Of a DNA stretch of 64,000 nucleotides, positions 16,562-26,500 are shown one piece after another. This stretch comes from Shiella aurantiaca (lineage in GTDB: Bacteria; Bacteroidota; Bacteroidia; Cytophagales; Cyclobacteriaceae), in assembly GCA_030412945.1 (NCBI GenBank), contig JAUHJS010000001.1, forward strand, positions 248,001-312,000, in the 5' to 3' direction. The stretch's first letter is position 1. Each line of letters starts with the position of its first letter. The notes below the pieces were generated by a model. That model worked only from the letters and a program-made list of their open reading frames with translations. It was not told where the DNA came from and did not search any database. The position numbers and the translations under genes are program-made.

Positions 16562-17275
16562 TTATTTAGACAAAAGCCCTCTTTGTAGCTTGGCATTGGC
16601 TTCCCAGCCCGGGGCGGCTTTGCGCAATATCCACTGAGAGAGAAATACGGAGAGAAAACCAATCACGGCTCCGACAAATACATCTTGAAAGAAATGCTGC
16701 ATAATATACACCCGTGAGAAAGCCACCAAAAGCGCCATAATGGCCAAGAGCATAGACCATTTATGCTTCCCAATCAGCACGCTAAACAAGGTGGCAATGG
16801 CAAAGGCACTGGCCGTATGGCCGGAAGGAAAGGAGTGTGCGGTATGTACCTTTACTCCTTCTACAAAATTCAGCTCCACGTTGGGCATATCCGCAAAAAA
16901 GGCTTTGGGACGGGGCGCATCAAATATCCAGCGCTTCATTATCTGTACAAAAATCGTTTGCACGATAATCACCGTAGCGGTAAGTATGGCGCGGTAATAA
17001 TGATAGGCCAGAAAAAAGAGCATGATGGCTACATACACCAAACCATCGCCCAGGTGGGTCCAGTATTTAAAAAACTGGCCAAGTCCATCTATATACAGCT
17101 GATTGATAAGGAGTTCTAAATCACCTTTGGGAAAACTGGCCAGTATGCCCAATATCAGGAAACAGAACAAGTAGATGTAAAACAGATTCTTATTCACAGG
17201 AGTGGATTTATGGGGTTGTAAATCGGAATTTAAGATACTTAATTCTTTCTCCTTTTTCGAAAAATTTCTTCTCAA
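16562..17275 (-). CDS. PAP2-superfamily membrane phosphatase
   Basis: 237 aa from the ATG at 17275. The three phosphatase motifs are complete: KRWIFDAPRP (114-122), SFPSGH (149-153) and SRVYIMQHFFQD (187-198), set among five or six membrane helices. Members dephosphorylate undecaprenyl diphosphate, phosphatidate or phosphatidylglycerophosphate; which one cannot be told here. The ATG start overlaps the end of trmB by 68 bp; an in-frame GTG at 17197 (VNKNLFYIYLF) would remove the overlap and give 211 aa, directly at the first membrane helix. Last gene of the folC-trmB unit. Confidence 0.88.
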   Translation of the reverse strand: MRRNFSKKEKELSILNSDLQPHKSTPVNKNLFYIYLFCFLILGILASFPKGDLELLINQLYIDGLGQFFKYWTHLGDGLVYVAIMLFFLAYHYYRAILTATVIIVQTIFVQIMKRWIFDAPRPKAFFADMPNVELNFVEGVKVHTAHSFPSGHTASAFAIATLFSVLIGKHKWSMLLAIMALLVAFSRVYIMQHFFQDVFVGAVIGFLSVFLSQWILRKAAPGWEANAKLQRGLLSK

Positions 17276-17867
17276 AGCGTGTCACTATGCCAAAATGCTC
17301 GGGCATAAAATCGCTGTGATACAAATCAGGCGTATGGATAATCTCCTCAATATCATCACGTTGCTGTAGCGTTTCGAGGGTATATTCATAGAGCAAGGTA
17401 TTGTCCGTTTTCAATTTAATCCATCCACCAGGCTTGAGCAGGCGCTTGTACAAATCCACATAGGTTTTGAAAGTGAGGCGGTGCTTTTCGTTGCGGTCTT
17501 TAGGCTGAGGATCCGGAAATACAATCCAGATTTCTTCAATCTCCCTTTCCTGAAAAAACTCCTCCAGGTACTGAATAGGCGTGCGCAGAAAGGCCACATT
17601 GTTGAGCCCTTGTTTGCGAGCCACATTGGCTCCATACCAAATCCTATCCCCTTTTACGTCCACGCCAATAAAATTGACATTTGGGTGATGTGGAGCCAGT
17701 CCGGTAGTGTATTCCCCCTTTCCGCAGGCCAATTCCAAGTGCAAGGGATTTGTATTCCCAAACACGGTGTGCCATTGGCCTTTTACGGTTTTAAATAAGT
17801 CCTTACCCGGTTCGATAATGGTATCGAGATGGGCATTTTCTTCGAATCGTTTCTTTTTACTTCTCAC
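17208..17867 (-). CDS. trmB: tRNA (guanine-N7)-methyltransferase
   Basis: 219 aa. It methylates G46 in the variable loop of tRNA using S-adenosylmethionine. Visible motifs: LELACGKGEYT (SAM-binding motif I), NFIGVDVKGDRIWYGA, IWIVFPDPQPKDRNEKHRL (the family signature with the catalytic Asp) and LKPGGWIKLKTDN. Begins 8 bp after the folC stop. Confidence 0.95.
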   Translation of the reverse strand: MRSKKKRFEENAHLDTIIEPGKDLFKTVKGQWHTVFGNTNPLHLELACGKGEYTTGLAPHHPNVNFIGVDVKGDRIWYGANVARKQGLNNVAFLRTPIQYLEEFFQEREIEEIWIVFPDPQPKDRNEKHRLTFKTYVDLYKRLLKPGGWIKLKTDNTLLYEYTLETLQQRDDIEEIIHTPDLYHSDFMPEHFGIVTRFEKKFFEKGERIKYLKFRFTTP

Positions 17868-17875
17868 GTAATCGT

Positions 17876-19168
17876 TTATAAATCATCTAGTTCGGCCACC
17901 ACAAAGGTACTACCTCCCACAAAAATAAAATCCTTAGTATTCGCCACTTGTTGGGCATAGGCCACGGCTGCATTTACATCGTCTACCACTTCGCCTTGAA
18001 GTCCGAACGTGGCTGCCAACTGAGCCAGCTCCTTTGCAGGCAAAGCCCTCGGAATTTTGGCCGTGCAAAAGATATAATGTGCCTCCTTGGGCAAAAGAGC
18101 CAGTACCTGATCGAGCTTTTTATCATTTACCATCCCTATCACCATGTACAGTTTTTCGTAGGCATATTCGCCCAGTTGCTGCACGATAGTCCGTATACCG
18201 CCTTCATTGTGCCCCGTATCGGCTACCAGCCAAGGTGCCTGTTGTATCACTTGCCAACGGCCTTTGAGCCCGCTGATTTGGGTACAATGAGCCAAGCCTT
18301 CCTGCAAAGCCTCCTCTTTTACCGGAAAACCAAGGCCAGCAAGCAGTTCCACTACCTTTAGGACGCCCAGTATGTTTTTCTCCTGATAGGCACCTAATAA
18401 GTCGAGGGTGAAGTGTAGTTTAGCGCCATCTGCCTTTCTTTCCATGGCAAAATGACTTGCGCCTAAGCTCCTGTCGGTTTGGTGTACCTGATAAAAATCC
18501 CTGGCAAAATAAAGGGGTGCTTCACACTCCGCAGCCTTTTTTTGAAAAACCTGCGCCACTTCCTCTTGGTATTCCGAAATGACCACCGGAGTATGGGACT
18601 TGATAATACCTGCCTTTTCGCCTGCAATCTCCACCAAGGTATTGCCCAAGAGGTTTTGATGGTCGTAACTGATATTGGTAATCAGCGACACAAGGGGCTG
18701 GATAACATTGGTAGAATCTAATCGACCCCCAAGCCCCACCTCAATAACGGCAATATCTACCTCAGCCTCAGCAAAGGCCTTAAAAGCCATAGCCACAGTC
18801 ATTTCAAAGAAAGAAGGCTTTACCTCTTCCAAGGTTTCCTTCATCTCTTCTACAAAATCAACCACAAATTGGGCTTCGATTTCCTGTCCGTTGATGCGGA
18901 TACGCTCCGTAAAACTCTTCAGATGGGGAGAAGTGTAAAGTCCGGTTTTGTATCCCGCTGATTGCAATACAGCCGCCAGCATGTGGCTGCTACTGCCCTT
19001 TCCGTTGGTGCCGGCAATATGCACCGACTTAAATCGATGTTGGGGATTTCCCAAGGCTTCACAAAGCGCCAAGGTATTTTTCAAATCACTCTTATAGGCC
19101 ACAGCCCCCACCCTTTGGTACATGGGCAATTGGCTATAGAGGTAATCCAAAGTTTCTTGATAGGTCAT
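17876..19168 (-). CDS. folC: Bifunctional folylpolyglutamate synthase/dihydrofolate synthase
   Basis: 430 aa. Adds glutamate to dihydropteroate and to folates with ATP. The P-loop HIAGTNGKGSSSHML is present near residue 50, then TSPHLKSFTERIRING and the Mur-ligase-type SYDHQNLLGNTLVEIAGEKAG (quoted in part), with the folate-synthesis Asp/His region VADTGHNEGGI near the C-terminal domain. Begins 12 bp after tonB. The link to the Exb/Ton genes is positional only. Confidence 0.95.
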   Translation of the reverse strand: MTYQETLDYLYSQLPMYQRVGAVAYKSDLKNTLALCEALGNPQHRFKSVHIAGTNGKGSSSHMLAAVLQSAGYKTGLYTSPHLKSFTERIRINGQEIEAQFVVDFVEEMKETLEEVKPSFFEMTVAMAFKAFAEAEVDIAVIEVGLGGRLDSTNVIQPLVSLITNISYDHQNLLGNTLVEIAGEKAGIIKSHTPVVISEYQEEVAQVFQKKAAECEAPLYFARDFYQVHQTDRSLGASHFAMERKADGAKLHFTLDLLGAYQEKNILGVLKVVELLAGLGFPVKEEALQEGLAHCTQISGLKGRWQVIQQAPWLVADTGHNEGGIRTIVQQLGEYAYEKLYMVIGMVNDKKLDQVLALLPKEAHYIFCTAKIPRALPAKELAQLAATFGLQGEVVDDVNAAVAYAQQVANTKDFIFVGGSTFVVAELDDL

Positions 19169-19180
19169 TCGGGCACAAAA

Positions 19181-20011
19181 TTACTTCGCGCGAATGATAA
19201 AAGTGATTTTTCCGGTAGAAAAAGGTGCCGGTTTTGAATTTTCAGCGGTTTTGCTGAAGGTAAGTCGTTGAACTTCTTCTTTATAGATTTTCTCCACCGC
19301 AGGGCTTACGGTTTTTTCGATGGTTACTACGGATAAAATCTCCCCTTGATCATCAATCTTAATTTCAAAAACAATGCGTCCAGCCTCATTGGAGGTATCC
19401 TTAGGGCGCGGTTGAAAATCAGGTTTCCATCCAGCCATATCAATGCTTACACCACCACCGCCTCCAGGAGTTCCATACAGGTTTTTGGCATCTACGCTTC
19501 CCTGCGGATTACCCTTATCGCCTGCGGTATTCTTCTCATCACCCTGACTTTTGGCATCCGGATACAGACTTTTCCCCTCAGTCCCCTTGGCGCCTGCTTC
19601 GGCTACTTCTGTGGCTTTAGTTTCCGACTTAGGCTTATCGGCCTTTTTTTCTTCCGGCTTTACTACTTCCTTCTTTTCTTCGCTCACCACCACCTCACTG
19701 GCTTCTTCTTGGGTGGGCGTGTCTACCGTTTCCTTACTGATTTCATCGGGAGAGGCTTCCTCGGAAGTGGCACTCTCACCGGGAGCAGGCTCTTCGGTGC
19801 TTTGGGTGTTTTCTATGGGTTCTAGGGGTTGTTCTTCACCGGAACCGGAATCGTCCAAGCCAAAATTCAGTTCAATACCATACTCCGGCAAAGGCGGATC
19901 GGGCGCTTTGTAGGCTATCAAAAACAAAAACAAAAGAATAAACACAGCATGTATCCCGATGGACACTGCCCAGCCTATATTGCGGTTCTTATGTTCTTCT
20001 TTTTCTGTCAT
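19181..20011 (-). CDS. TonB-like energy transducer
   Basis: 276 aa. One membrane segment near the N-terminus (VSIGIHAVFILLFLFLIAY, about 15-33), a long Pro/Glu/Lys-rich periplasmic spacer (about 55-165) and a C-terminal beta domain (GRIVFEIKIDDQGEILSVVT), as in TonB. TonB passes proton-motive force from ExbB/ExbD to outer-membrane receptors. Start and exbD stop overlap by one base (TGATG). The C-terminal domain is short of the best-known TonB box-binding signature, so a TolA-like role is possible. Confidence 0.82.
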   Translation of the reverse strand: MTEKEEHKNRNIGWAVSIGIHAVFILLFLFLIAYKAPDPPLPEYGIELNFGLDDSGSGEEQPLEPIENTQSTEEPAPGESATSEEASPDEISKETVDTPTQEEASEVVVSEEKKEVVKPEEKKADKPKSETKATEVAEAGAKGTEGKSLYPDAKSQGDEKNTAGDKGNPQGSVDAKNLYGTPGGGGGVSIDMAGWKPDFQPRPKDTSNEAGRIVFEIKIDDQGEILSVVTIEKTVSPAVEKIYKEEVQRLTFSKTAENSKPAPFSTGKITFIIRAK

Positions 20012-20400
20012 CAGATGGGTTTGGTAGCAATAGAAACTTTCGCTTTTAGCTTGGTGGCTATGCCTGCTACGTTTACTAAATATTCTACAGGAACACTTTT
20101 ATCTACATGGAGTACCACCACGCCTTCTTTGCCTTCCAGCTCGCGGCTTAGTTCACTCTCCAAATTATCGGCACTTACTTTCTTATCGTTAACGTAATAT
20201 TGCTTCTCAGCGGTGATGGTTACGCTCACTTTTTGAAGTACGATAGTGGCACTTTTGCTACTGGGCAGATTGACAGGCAAACCCGATGGGGTAACAAAAG
20301 AAGAGGTAAGCATAAAAAATATCAACAAGAGAAATACCATATCCGTCATGGAGGACATGCTGAAAGAGGCATCTACCTTGTTTTTTGAACGAAGATCCAT
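20011..20400 (-). CDS. exbD: ExbD/TolR family biopolymer transport protein
   Basis: 129 aa when started at the ATG at 20400 (MDLRSKNKVDASFSMSSMTD). A longer in-frame start at 20475 would run into exbB and lacks ExbD-like sequence. The single membrane helix with its essential Asp, SMTDMVFLLLIFFMLTSSF, and the periplasmic domain ending in GIATKLKAKVSIATKP are typical. It assembles with ExbB to form the proton channel. Located 1 bp after exbB. Confidence 0.93.
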   Translation of the reverse strand: MDLRSKNKVDASFSMSSMTDMVFLLLIFFMLTSSFVTPSGLPVNLPSSKSATIVLQKVSVTITAEKQYYVNDKKVSADNLESELSRELEGKEGVVVLHVDKSVPVEYLVNVAGIATKLKAKVSIATKPI

Positions 20401-20401
20401 A

Positions 20402-21073
20402 TTAACGAGGCTCTTGTAATAAATCGATGAAATCAATGGAGTTGTATTCCATGGCATGTACCAGCTTTTGTACACGGGCTACAAGGAAGTTATACCCCAA
20501 GTAGGCAATAATTCCTATCACGAGTCCTACTGCGGTGGTAATCATAGCTTCGTAAATCCCCGAAGAGAGTAATTTGGGACTAACGGAGCCTTCTTCTTGG
20601 GCGATGGCGATAAAAGCCTGTATCATCCCCGTAACCGTACCCAAAAAGCCAATCATAGGTGCCGCACCCGAAATGGTAGCCAGCAGGCTGAGGTTTTTCT
20701 CTAATCGGTACAATTCAATCTTTCCCACATTCTCAATAGAGGCTTCAATGGTTTTCAAAGGACTACCAATGCGGCTCAGCCCTTTCTCAATCATTCGGGC
20801 AATAGGCGTATCGGTATCTTTGCATATCAGCTTAGCACCATTGATATCGCCATTCAATACCATGCTTTTTACTTTTTCCATAAACTGCACAGGCGTTTGG
20901 GCGGCTTTACGTATGGTTAGCACACGCTCCACGAATATGGCAATGGCCAAAACGGATAAAATAAAAAGTGGGACCATCATGAGTCCCCCTTTTAGTAATA
21001 AATCGATAAGTGTTACTGACTCCTGAGCGGCTTCGGTTACGATTTCAGGAGAGGTAGTAATTTGTAATAACAT
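20402..21073 (-). CDS. exbB: ExbB/TolQ/MotA family proton channel protein
   Basis: 223 aa with three membrane helices: about 25-45 (GGLMMVPLFILSVLAIAIFV), and two in the C-terminal half (LSLLATISGAAPMIGFLGTV and GIYEAMITTAVGLVIGIIAY). The GAAPMIGFLGTVTGMI stretch is the family signature, with the channel-lining Thr. With ExbD and TonB this is the energising complex for TonB-dependent uptake, or a Tol-type envelope complex. Followed 1 bp later by exbD, preceded 2 bp by the SPOR gene. Confidence 0.95.
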   Translation of the reverse strand: MLLQITTSPEIVTEAAQESVTLIDLLLKGGLMMVPLFILSVLAIAIFVERVLTIRKAAQTPVQFMEKVKSMVLNGDINGAKLICKDTDTPIARMIEKGLSRIGSPLKTIEASIENVGKIELYRLEKNLSLLATISGAAPMIGFLGTVTGMIQAFIAIAQEEGSVSPKLLSSGIYEAMITTAVGLVIGIIAYLGYNFLVARVQKLVHAMEYNSIDFIDLLQEPR

Positions 21074-21075
21074 AA

Positions 21076-21678
21076 TTAGTATTTAAGAGCCCAGGGCTTT
21101 TCTTTAAAGTCTTGCGATAATGCTTCTGCGCGCATGAACGCTTCGTTGTAGTTATCAAATTCTTCAACGGCCACTCTATGGAATTTATTTTTCCCATAGG
21201 GCTTAATTATTTTCGGGGAGTGTCCGTCTTTGGCCAATTTATCGGCATAGTCGTTGGCTAAGTCTTCATCAAAGAAGCTGCCCACCACTACAAAACTTTT
21301 GCCTGTACGCTGATCCAAGACCGTAACCTGACCCACAGTAGGCTCAGCAGGAACTTCTTCCACCACCGGTTCTTCCACAGGCTTCTCTACGATAAACTGG
21401 GATGAATCTACCGCAGGCTTTTCAACTACTACTGGCTTGGGAGGTTCTTTCAAAAACAAGAAATAAACCGCTACCAAAGCACCCGTCACAATTACAAGTA
21501 AGGTAATTATTACCGGAGCGATGGATTTTTTACCACTGCTAGCCACCTCTTTTTTGCGGTTTTGAGGGGCATTTGGCCTTCTTTTAGGCTCATCGCTGGT
21601 GCTACCGCTTGAAGAAGGGTTAACGTCCGGCAAGCCGAAATCATCATCATTGGTAGACTTATTCTCTATGTTTTCCAT
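21076..21678 (-). CDS. SPOR-domain membrane protein
   Basis: 200 aa. An acidic, Ser-rich cytoplasmic N-terminus is followed by one helix (IAPVIITLLVIVTGALVAVYF, about 53-73, quoted in part), a Pro/Val/Glu-rich linker (about 78-115) and a C-terminal SPOR domain (SFVVVGSFFDEDLANDYADK, then KIIKPYGKNKFHRVAVEEF). SPOR domains bind denuded peptidoglycan strands at division sites. It heads the exbB-exbD-tonB run. Confidence 0.88.
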   Translation of the reverse strand: MENIENKSTNDDDFGLPDVNPSSSGSTSDEPKRRPNAPQNRKKEVASSGKKSIAPVIITLLVIVTGALVAVYFLFLKEPPKPVVVEKPAVDSSQFIVEKPVEEPVVEEVPAEPTVGQVTVLDQRTGKSFVVVGSFFDEDLANDYADKLAKDGHSPKIIKPYGKNKFHRVAVEEFDNYNEAFMRAEALSQDFKEKPWALKY

Positions 21679-21762
21679 GCTTAGGTTTGGAATTAGTTCG
21701 TCAAAAGTTTTCTAAAATTACTAAAAAGTTGAAAATACCATAAAAATGCTCTAAAAATAAAG

Positions 21763-21770
21763 CAAACATA
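21763..21770 (-). promoter_or_regulatory. Promoter -7 box of the SPOR-exbBD-tonB run
   Basis: TATGTTTG on the minus strand, with TTTG 22 bp upstream. It would start transcription about 78 nt ahead of the SPOR ATG. This gap also marks the break between the barrel gene and the SPOR run. Confidence 0.5.
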
Positions 21771-21842
21771 GTTATTTCAAAGAACCTTGTTTCAAACCTT
21801 ATTTCCAAGAAAATTCCCATTAATTATTGGCATTTACCCTAC

Positions 21843-23504
21843 TTAAAAGGCCAAAGCCCCTCCTACCATTACCTGTATTCCGCGCACCGGATAGTTCAAA
21901 TAATACTGATATTCTTTTCCGAGTAGGTTGTTGAAGCTGATAAAAGCGCTACTTCGTTTATTGAATTGATAGTCTATTTTTAGATTCAAATCCACTATGG
22001 TTGGCAATTCCACCGTAGCCATATCCAAGGGATTAAGCGCTTTAATGCCCCCAATCAGGTAAAAATCCGCATTGAAAAGGATTTTATCGGACAGGTTGTA
22101 GGTGTTCAATAAGCTCAATTTGTAGGTAGGCCTATGCCAAGCTTCGGCTTGTACATCGGTAGTGTATTTGTAATAATCGCCCCGAAGGATGCTGCGCAAT
22201 TTTTCTTCTTTATTGAAATTGAGTTCCCCAAACAGGTGTAAGCGCTGAGAGGTGCCTTTATCATATACTAAATCAAATCGGGCTGAATCTTGTCCTGACA
22301 GGTTGTAGAAGCCCATATTTTTGAAAGTTCCCAAGCTAATACCGGCATGGTAACCAACCGATTGCAATACTTTGCCTTTATATCCTGCGGTAAAGCTTAG
22401 TGTATTGAGCGTGTGGCTCAATTCCTGATGGCGGCCTAGGTAGATATTTTCGTTCAGCACGCCCGAAAGGTGGCGCTTCTCGGCATCCCCTTCTATGCTC
22501 AAATAAAGTGATGATTGATCGGTAACCTGATATTCGGCTTTCAGGGTAGGAAAAATGTGCATTTTACCCAAATTCTGAGCCGTATCATTCTCATAAACCG
22601 CCCGCAAGCCTGCGGTAAAATCAAAGCCTAAATAGGCAAAGGTAAATCCCGGATTCAGACGGAAAAGGCTACGGTTCAATGACGTACTATCCTTGTATTG
22701 TGAAATCCACCAATCGGTAGTCACGAAAGCCTTCACCTTATCCGATATAGCATAGGTAAAGTCCGCCTCGGCATCAAAATTGGTTTCTTGCGCTTCATAA
22801 TAGGTGGTAAGGTACTCAAAGCGGGTACCCAAGCGGTAATCGATGCTCGAAGACTTATTATTGCTCAAAGTAATGCCTACGGAGGTGCGATGAATCAATT
22901 GCTGATCCACACCTGTTTGGGTCGAATCGATAGCAGCCGCTCCATAGAAATTAGCAGCTTGCCTATTATAGTTTAGATCGCCTTCCAGCACAGTATTTTT
23001 TGAAAACACCTTGCCATACACCGATGCATCGTTCAGGCTATTGCTGCTCAAATCTCTACGCACCGGGCCGGACTGGGAAGACAAATGCTGATAATGAAAG
23101 CCATAGGCATAGTTTTTACTGCGTTTGCTATTGAGGAATAAATCCAGATAGGAAGTGCGGTAATTGCCTACCCCTAATTTTACATAATTGCCATAGTACT
23201 TATCCAGCTTCTCTTCTTGCATAGTAAGCGGGCGGATTTTGGGCTCAAATACCAATAAATCCATGCCTGAGAAGGTAAGTATCGGAAACTGATAGGGTAT
23301 TATGGCTTTGTCTTTCTGCTCCGGAAGCGGAGGAACTTTCTCGAAACTGCGGTTAAAGGCGGGCAGTTCTATGGTTCGGTCTTTTTCAATAACGATTTCC
23401 GAATCTTTGATTTCCCCGTCCTCATCCCATTTCACCTGCGCCTGAGCAGGCAAAGCAGCAAAACATACCAAGGAAAAAATTGCGAATTTTATAGTTCGTA
23501 TCAT
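21843..23504 (-). CDS. Outer-membrane beta-barrel protein (TonB-receptor-like C-terminus)
   Basis: 553 aa with a signal peptide (MIRTIKFAIFSLVCFAALPAQAQ). No plug domain was seen. From about residue 100 on it is a long series of amphipathic strands; the C-terminus (SAFISFNNLLGKEYQYYLNY ... VGGALAF) resembles the last strands of TonB-dependent receptors and ends in Phe, as barrel proteins often do. It begins 8 bp after the TPR protein, so the two probably form a unit. Substrate unknown. Confidence 0.75.
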   Translation of the reverse strand: MIRTIKFAIFSLVCFAALPAQAQVKWDEDGEIKDSEIVIEKDRTIELPAFNRSFEKVPPLPEQKDKAIIPYQFPILTFSGMDLLVFEPKIRPLTMQEEKLDKYYGNYVKLGVGNYRTSYLDLFLNSKRSKNYAYGFHYQHLSSQSGPVRRDLSSNSLNDASVYGKVFSKNTVLEGDLNYNRQAANFYGAAAIDSTQTGVDQQLIHRTSVGITLSNNKSSSIDYRLGTRFEYLTTYYEAQETNFDAEADFTYAISDKVKAFVTTDWWISQYKDSTSLNRSLFRLNPGFTFAYLGFDFTAGLRAVYENDTAQNLGKMHIFPTLKAEYQVTDQSSLYLSIEGDAEKRHLSGVLNENIYLGRHQELSHTLNTLSFTAGYKGKVLQSVGYHAGISLGTFKNMGFYNLSGQDSARFDLVYDKGTSQRLHLFGELNFNKEEKLRSILRGDYYKYTTDVQAEAWHRPTYKLSLLNTYNLSDKILFNADFYLIGGIKALNPLDMATVELPTIVDLNLKIDYQFNKRSSAFISFNNLLGKEYQYYLNYPVRGIQVMVGGALAF

Positions 23505-23512
23505 GTGATTGC

Positions 23513-26500
23513 TTAGTTTGATTGTGTAGAATCAGTACCCTGTGGGGCTGTTGCATTGCTCTCGTTCAATTTCTTGAGCGCAGTTTGCGCCTCTTGCACG
23601 ATGCTACTTACCGGAGATTTCTCAATGATAGACTCCAAGGTAGCTTTGGCCTGGAAAATCTCGCCTGTGGCGATAAAATTATCCGCTATCAACAAAAAGG
23701 CTTTACCCAGCCAATATTCGTAGGTAGCAAACTTATCTTTCAGCTCATACACCGACTGCAAGGATTGGCTGTAGTTCTTTTGATTGTAATACATCAACGC
23801 AATCAGATATTGCGCCTCGGCTCCATATTCATCTCTGGCCGAATTGAGGGTGTTCAAGAATTCATCAGTAGCTTTTTCATAGTTCCCTTGTTGGAAAGCC
23901 GCTTTTCCCAAATACAAAGAGGCTTTATTCTGTGCACTGGCTGATACATTGCCTCTTTCAAGAATAATTTGGGCATAATAGACTACTGAATCGTAGGCGG
24001 CCAATAAATAGTGGGTGTCCATCAAACCCGACCAGGCATTGTATTGCTCTTTTTTGGTATTGGCGATAGGCAACACACGATGATAGAATTGCATAGCCCT
24101 TTCATAATCTCCTTTTTTAAACTCCAACTCCGCAATGCGCTGCATGGAGCGCACAATATAAGGCGTTTGGTTATCAGCTATTACTTCTTCAAAATAGCGA
24201 ATGGCTTCGCTACTGTTATTGGCTCGGTAATAGGATTCCGCCAGATAATACCGTGCCTCAAATACAAAACCGCTTTCGGGATAATTGCTCAAGAAGTTTT
24301 GAAAACTACTAATCGATTTATCATATTTCTGATTGAAATAGAGGTTTTTAGCTGACTCAAACTCGACTGATGCCAGTCCGGCATTTTCCGGATTTACGTT
24401 TTTGTAACGGGTAAGGTAAGGCTCAAACTCCTCCGAACGGTTTTGCAAAGTAAGCACCTCTTGCAGCCCTAATAAGGCGCTGTTGGCCGTTTTGTGGGTA
24501 ATATGATGCTCCAAAACCTCCTTATAATCGGCCTCAGTTTGACTGTAGTTCTTTAAATTATAATTGGCAATGGCTCTTTTTCCTAAAGCATAAGGTACAA
24601 AAGGACTTTGCTTGCGGGTGTTGATTACCACGGTAAAGCCTTTTACGGCTTGCTCATAATTGCCTTGTTCGAAGTCAATTTGGGCGTACTGAAACTCTGC
24701 ATCATCGGCATAGCGCGACTGCGGAAACTCTTTCAGCATAGCCTTTAGGGTACTCTTGGCTCCTTCCCCATTTCCTTGAATGCTTTGAATCACACCTTTC
24801 TGAAAAAGGGCGTAATCCTTATCCGGATTATTGGCCTGAATGGCTTCATTATAGGTTTCTACCGCCTTGTTGTACAGTTTGTTTACATAATAACAATCGG
24901 CCAGGCGAATCCATGCATCTGGGTAAAACACCAGGTTGCTTTTACGGTCAGAGGCATCGGTATATTCCTTGAAATGCGTAAGGGCTTTTTCGTATTGTTT
25001 GGTATTGAAATAGGCATAGCCGATTCCGTAGCGCGCTCTGATAAAATACTCACTACCTTCGGCTGCCTGTCTAAATACCGCGGCATAGGCATTAATCGCT
25101 TCATTGTATTTTTTCCCAATGCTGTAGGCCTCTCCCATCCAAAAATGAGCAATGGCAGTCCATTCTTTATCCATGGGAAATTGAAGCGATTTCTCAAAAA
25201 TCTTAACCGCTTCGTAGTAATTGGCATTATTAAAAAGCTCCACGCCTTTGTATACTGCCACCCGCTGGTAAGTTTTCTTGATATTGGCCGATTTATTCGG
25301 AATCGACTCCATATAGGCCAAGGCCTCTTGATAATTATTGGAAGAGAGATAGGCTTCGCTCAGCAGTTCGTTTACTTCCTCCTGATAGCTACTACTAGGA
25401 TAATTTTTGGAGAACTTCTTAAAACCCTCGATAGCATCGGAATATTCGCCTTGGGTAAAGGCGATTTTGGCTGCAGCAAAGCTGGCTTCTTCTTGAATTT
25501 TCGGGTTAAAGGTTTTCTGAGCTGCCTTTTGAAAGGCCGTTTCGGCAAAGGGTAAGTTTCCCTCTTTTTGGTATAACACACCAAGGTAATAAGAAGCAAA
25601 CTGACCCGTTTCGGAGTCTTCCAAGGCTACATTTTTGAATAATTCAATGGCACGGGCATTATCGCCCATTTGCATAAACGCATAGCCCGCTTTGAACTGC
25701 AAGCCCTTATCGGAAAGAGAAGGGTTTTCATCCATGTACTGCGTGAAATACCGAGCCGATTTTTCAAAATCTTCGGTTTGGAAATAGCCATCAGCCAACA
25801 GCAGTTTAAGCTCCGCCTTATTTCGTACCTCCTTTTTCTCCAATGCCTCGATAGCGTAAGAAATTAGTTTGTCAAAATCTTTTTGGGCATAATACACACT
25901 GGCCAGCATGTAGGGCACCACGGCTACATAGCTATCACCTTTTTCAGCACGCAGGAAATCGCTAAGGGCCAAATCGTAGGCTTTGATGCGGTATTCTATG
26001 TATCCTGCATAATAATTGGAGGCGAAATAATATTCCCCATTGGCCCTTTTCAGAAAGTTGAAATGCACCAAGGCCTGATCGAACTGCTGGCGGGCAAATA
26101 AAGAATAAGCCAGTTTGAAGCGGCCTTCAGCAGCATTGGCGGTATTAAGTTCGGAAAAATCTACTTTATTAAGATATTCTGCGGCTTTAGCATAATTCTT
26201 CTCCCGAAAATAGCTCAAACCCAGCGAAAGATTGGCCAGTTCAGCTTTGGGATTATTCGGGTATTCTTTTACAAATCGGTCGATTTTGTATTCACCATCT
26301 TCATTGAAGAGATTAAGCGCGGCAAAAGCAATGTAATACTGAGCATCTTCCGAAATGATAGGACTTTCTTCGTAGCTAGCATAGCGCTCAAACATAGCCC
26401 TGGCGCTGCCCATGTGGCCTTTATCAAAAAGTTCTAAAGCGGTTAGGTAGGTTCTGTCGGGTTGGTTTTGCCCTACGGGACTTTGGGCAAACGAGGCAAC

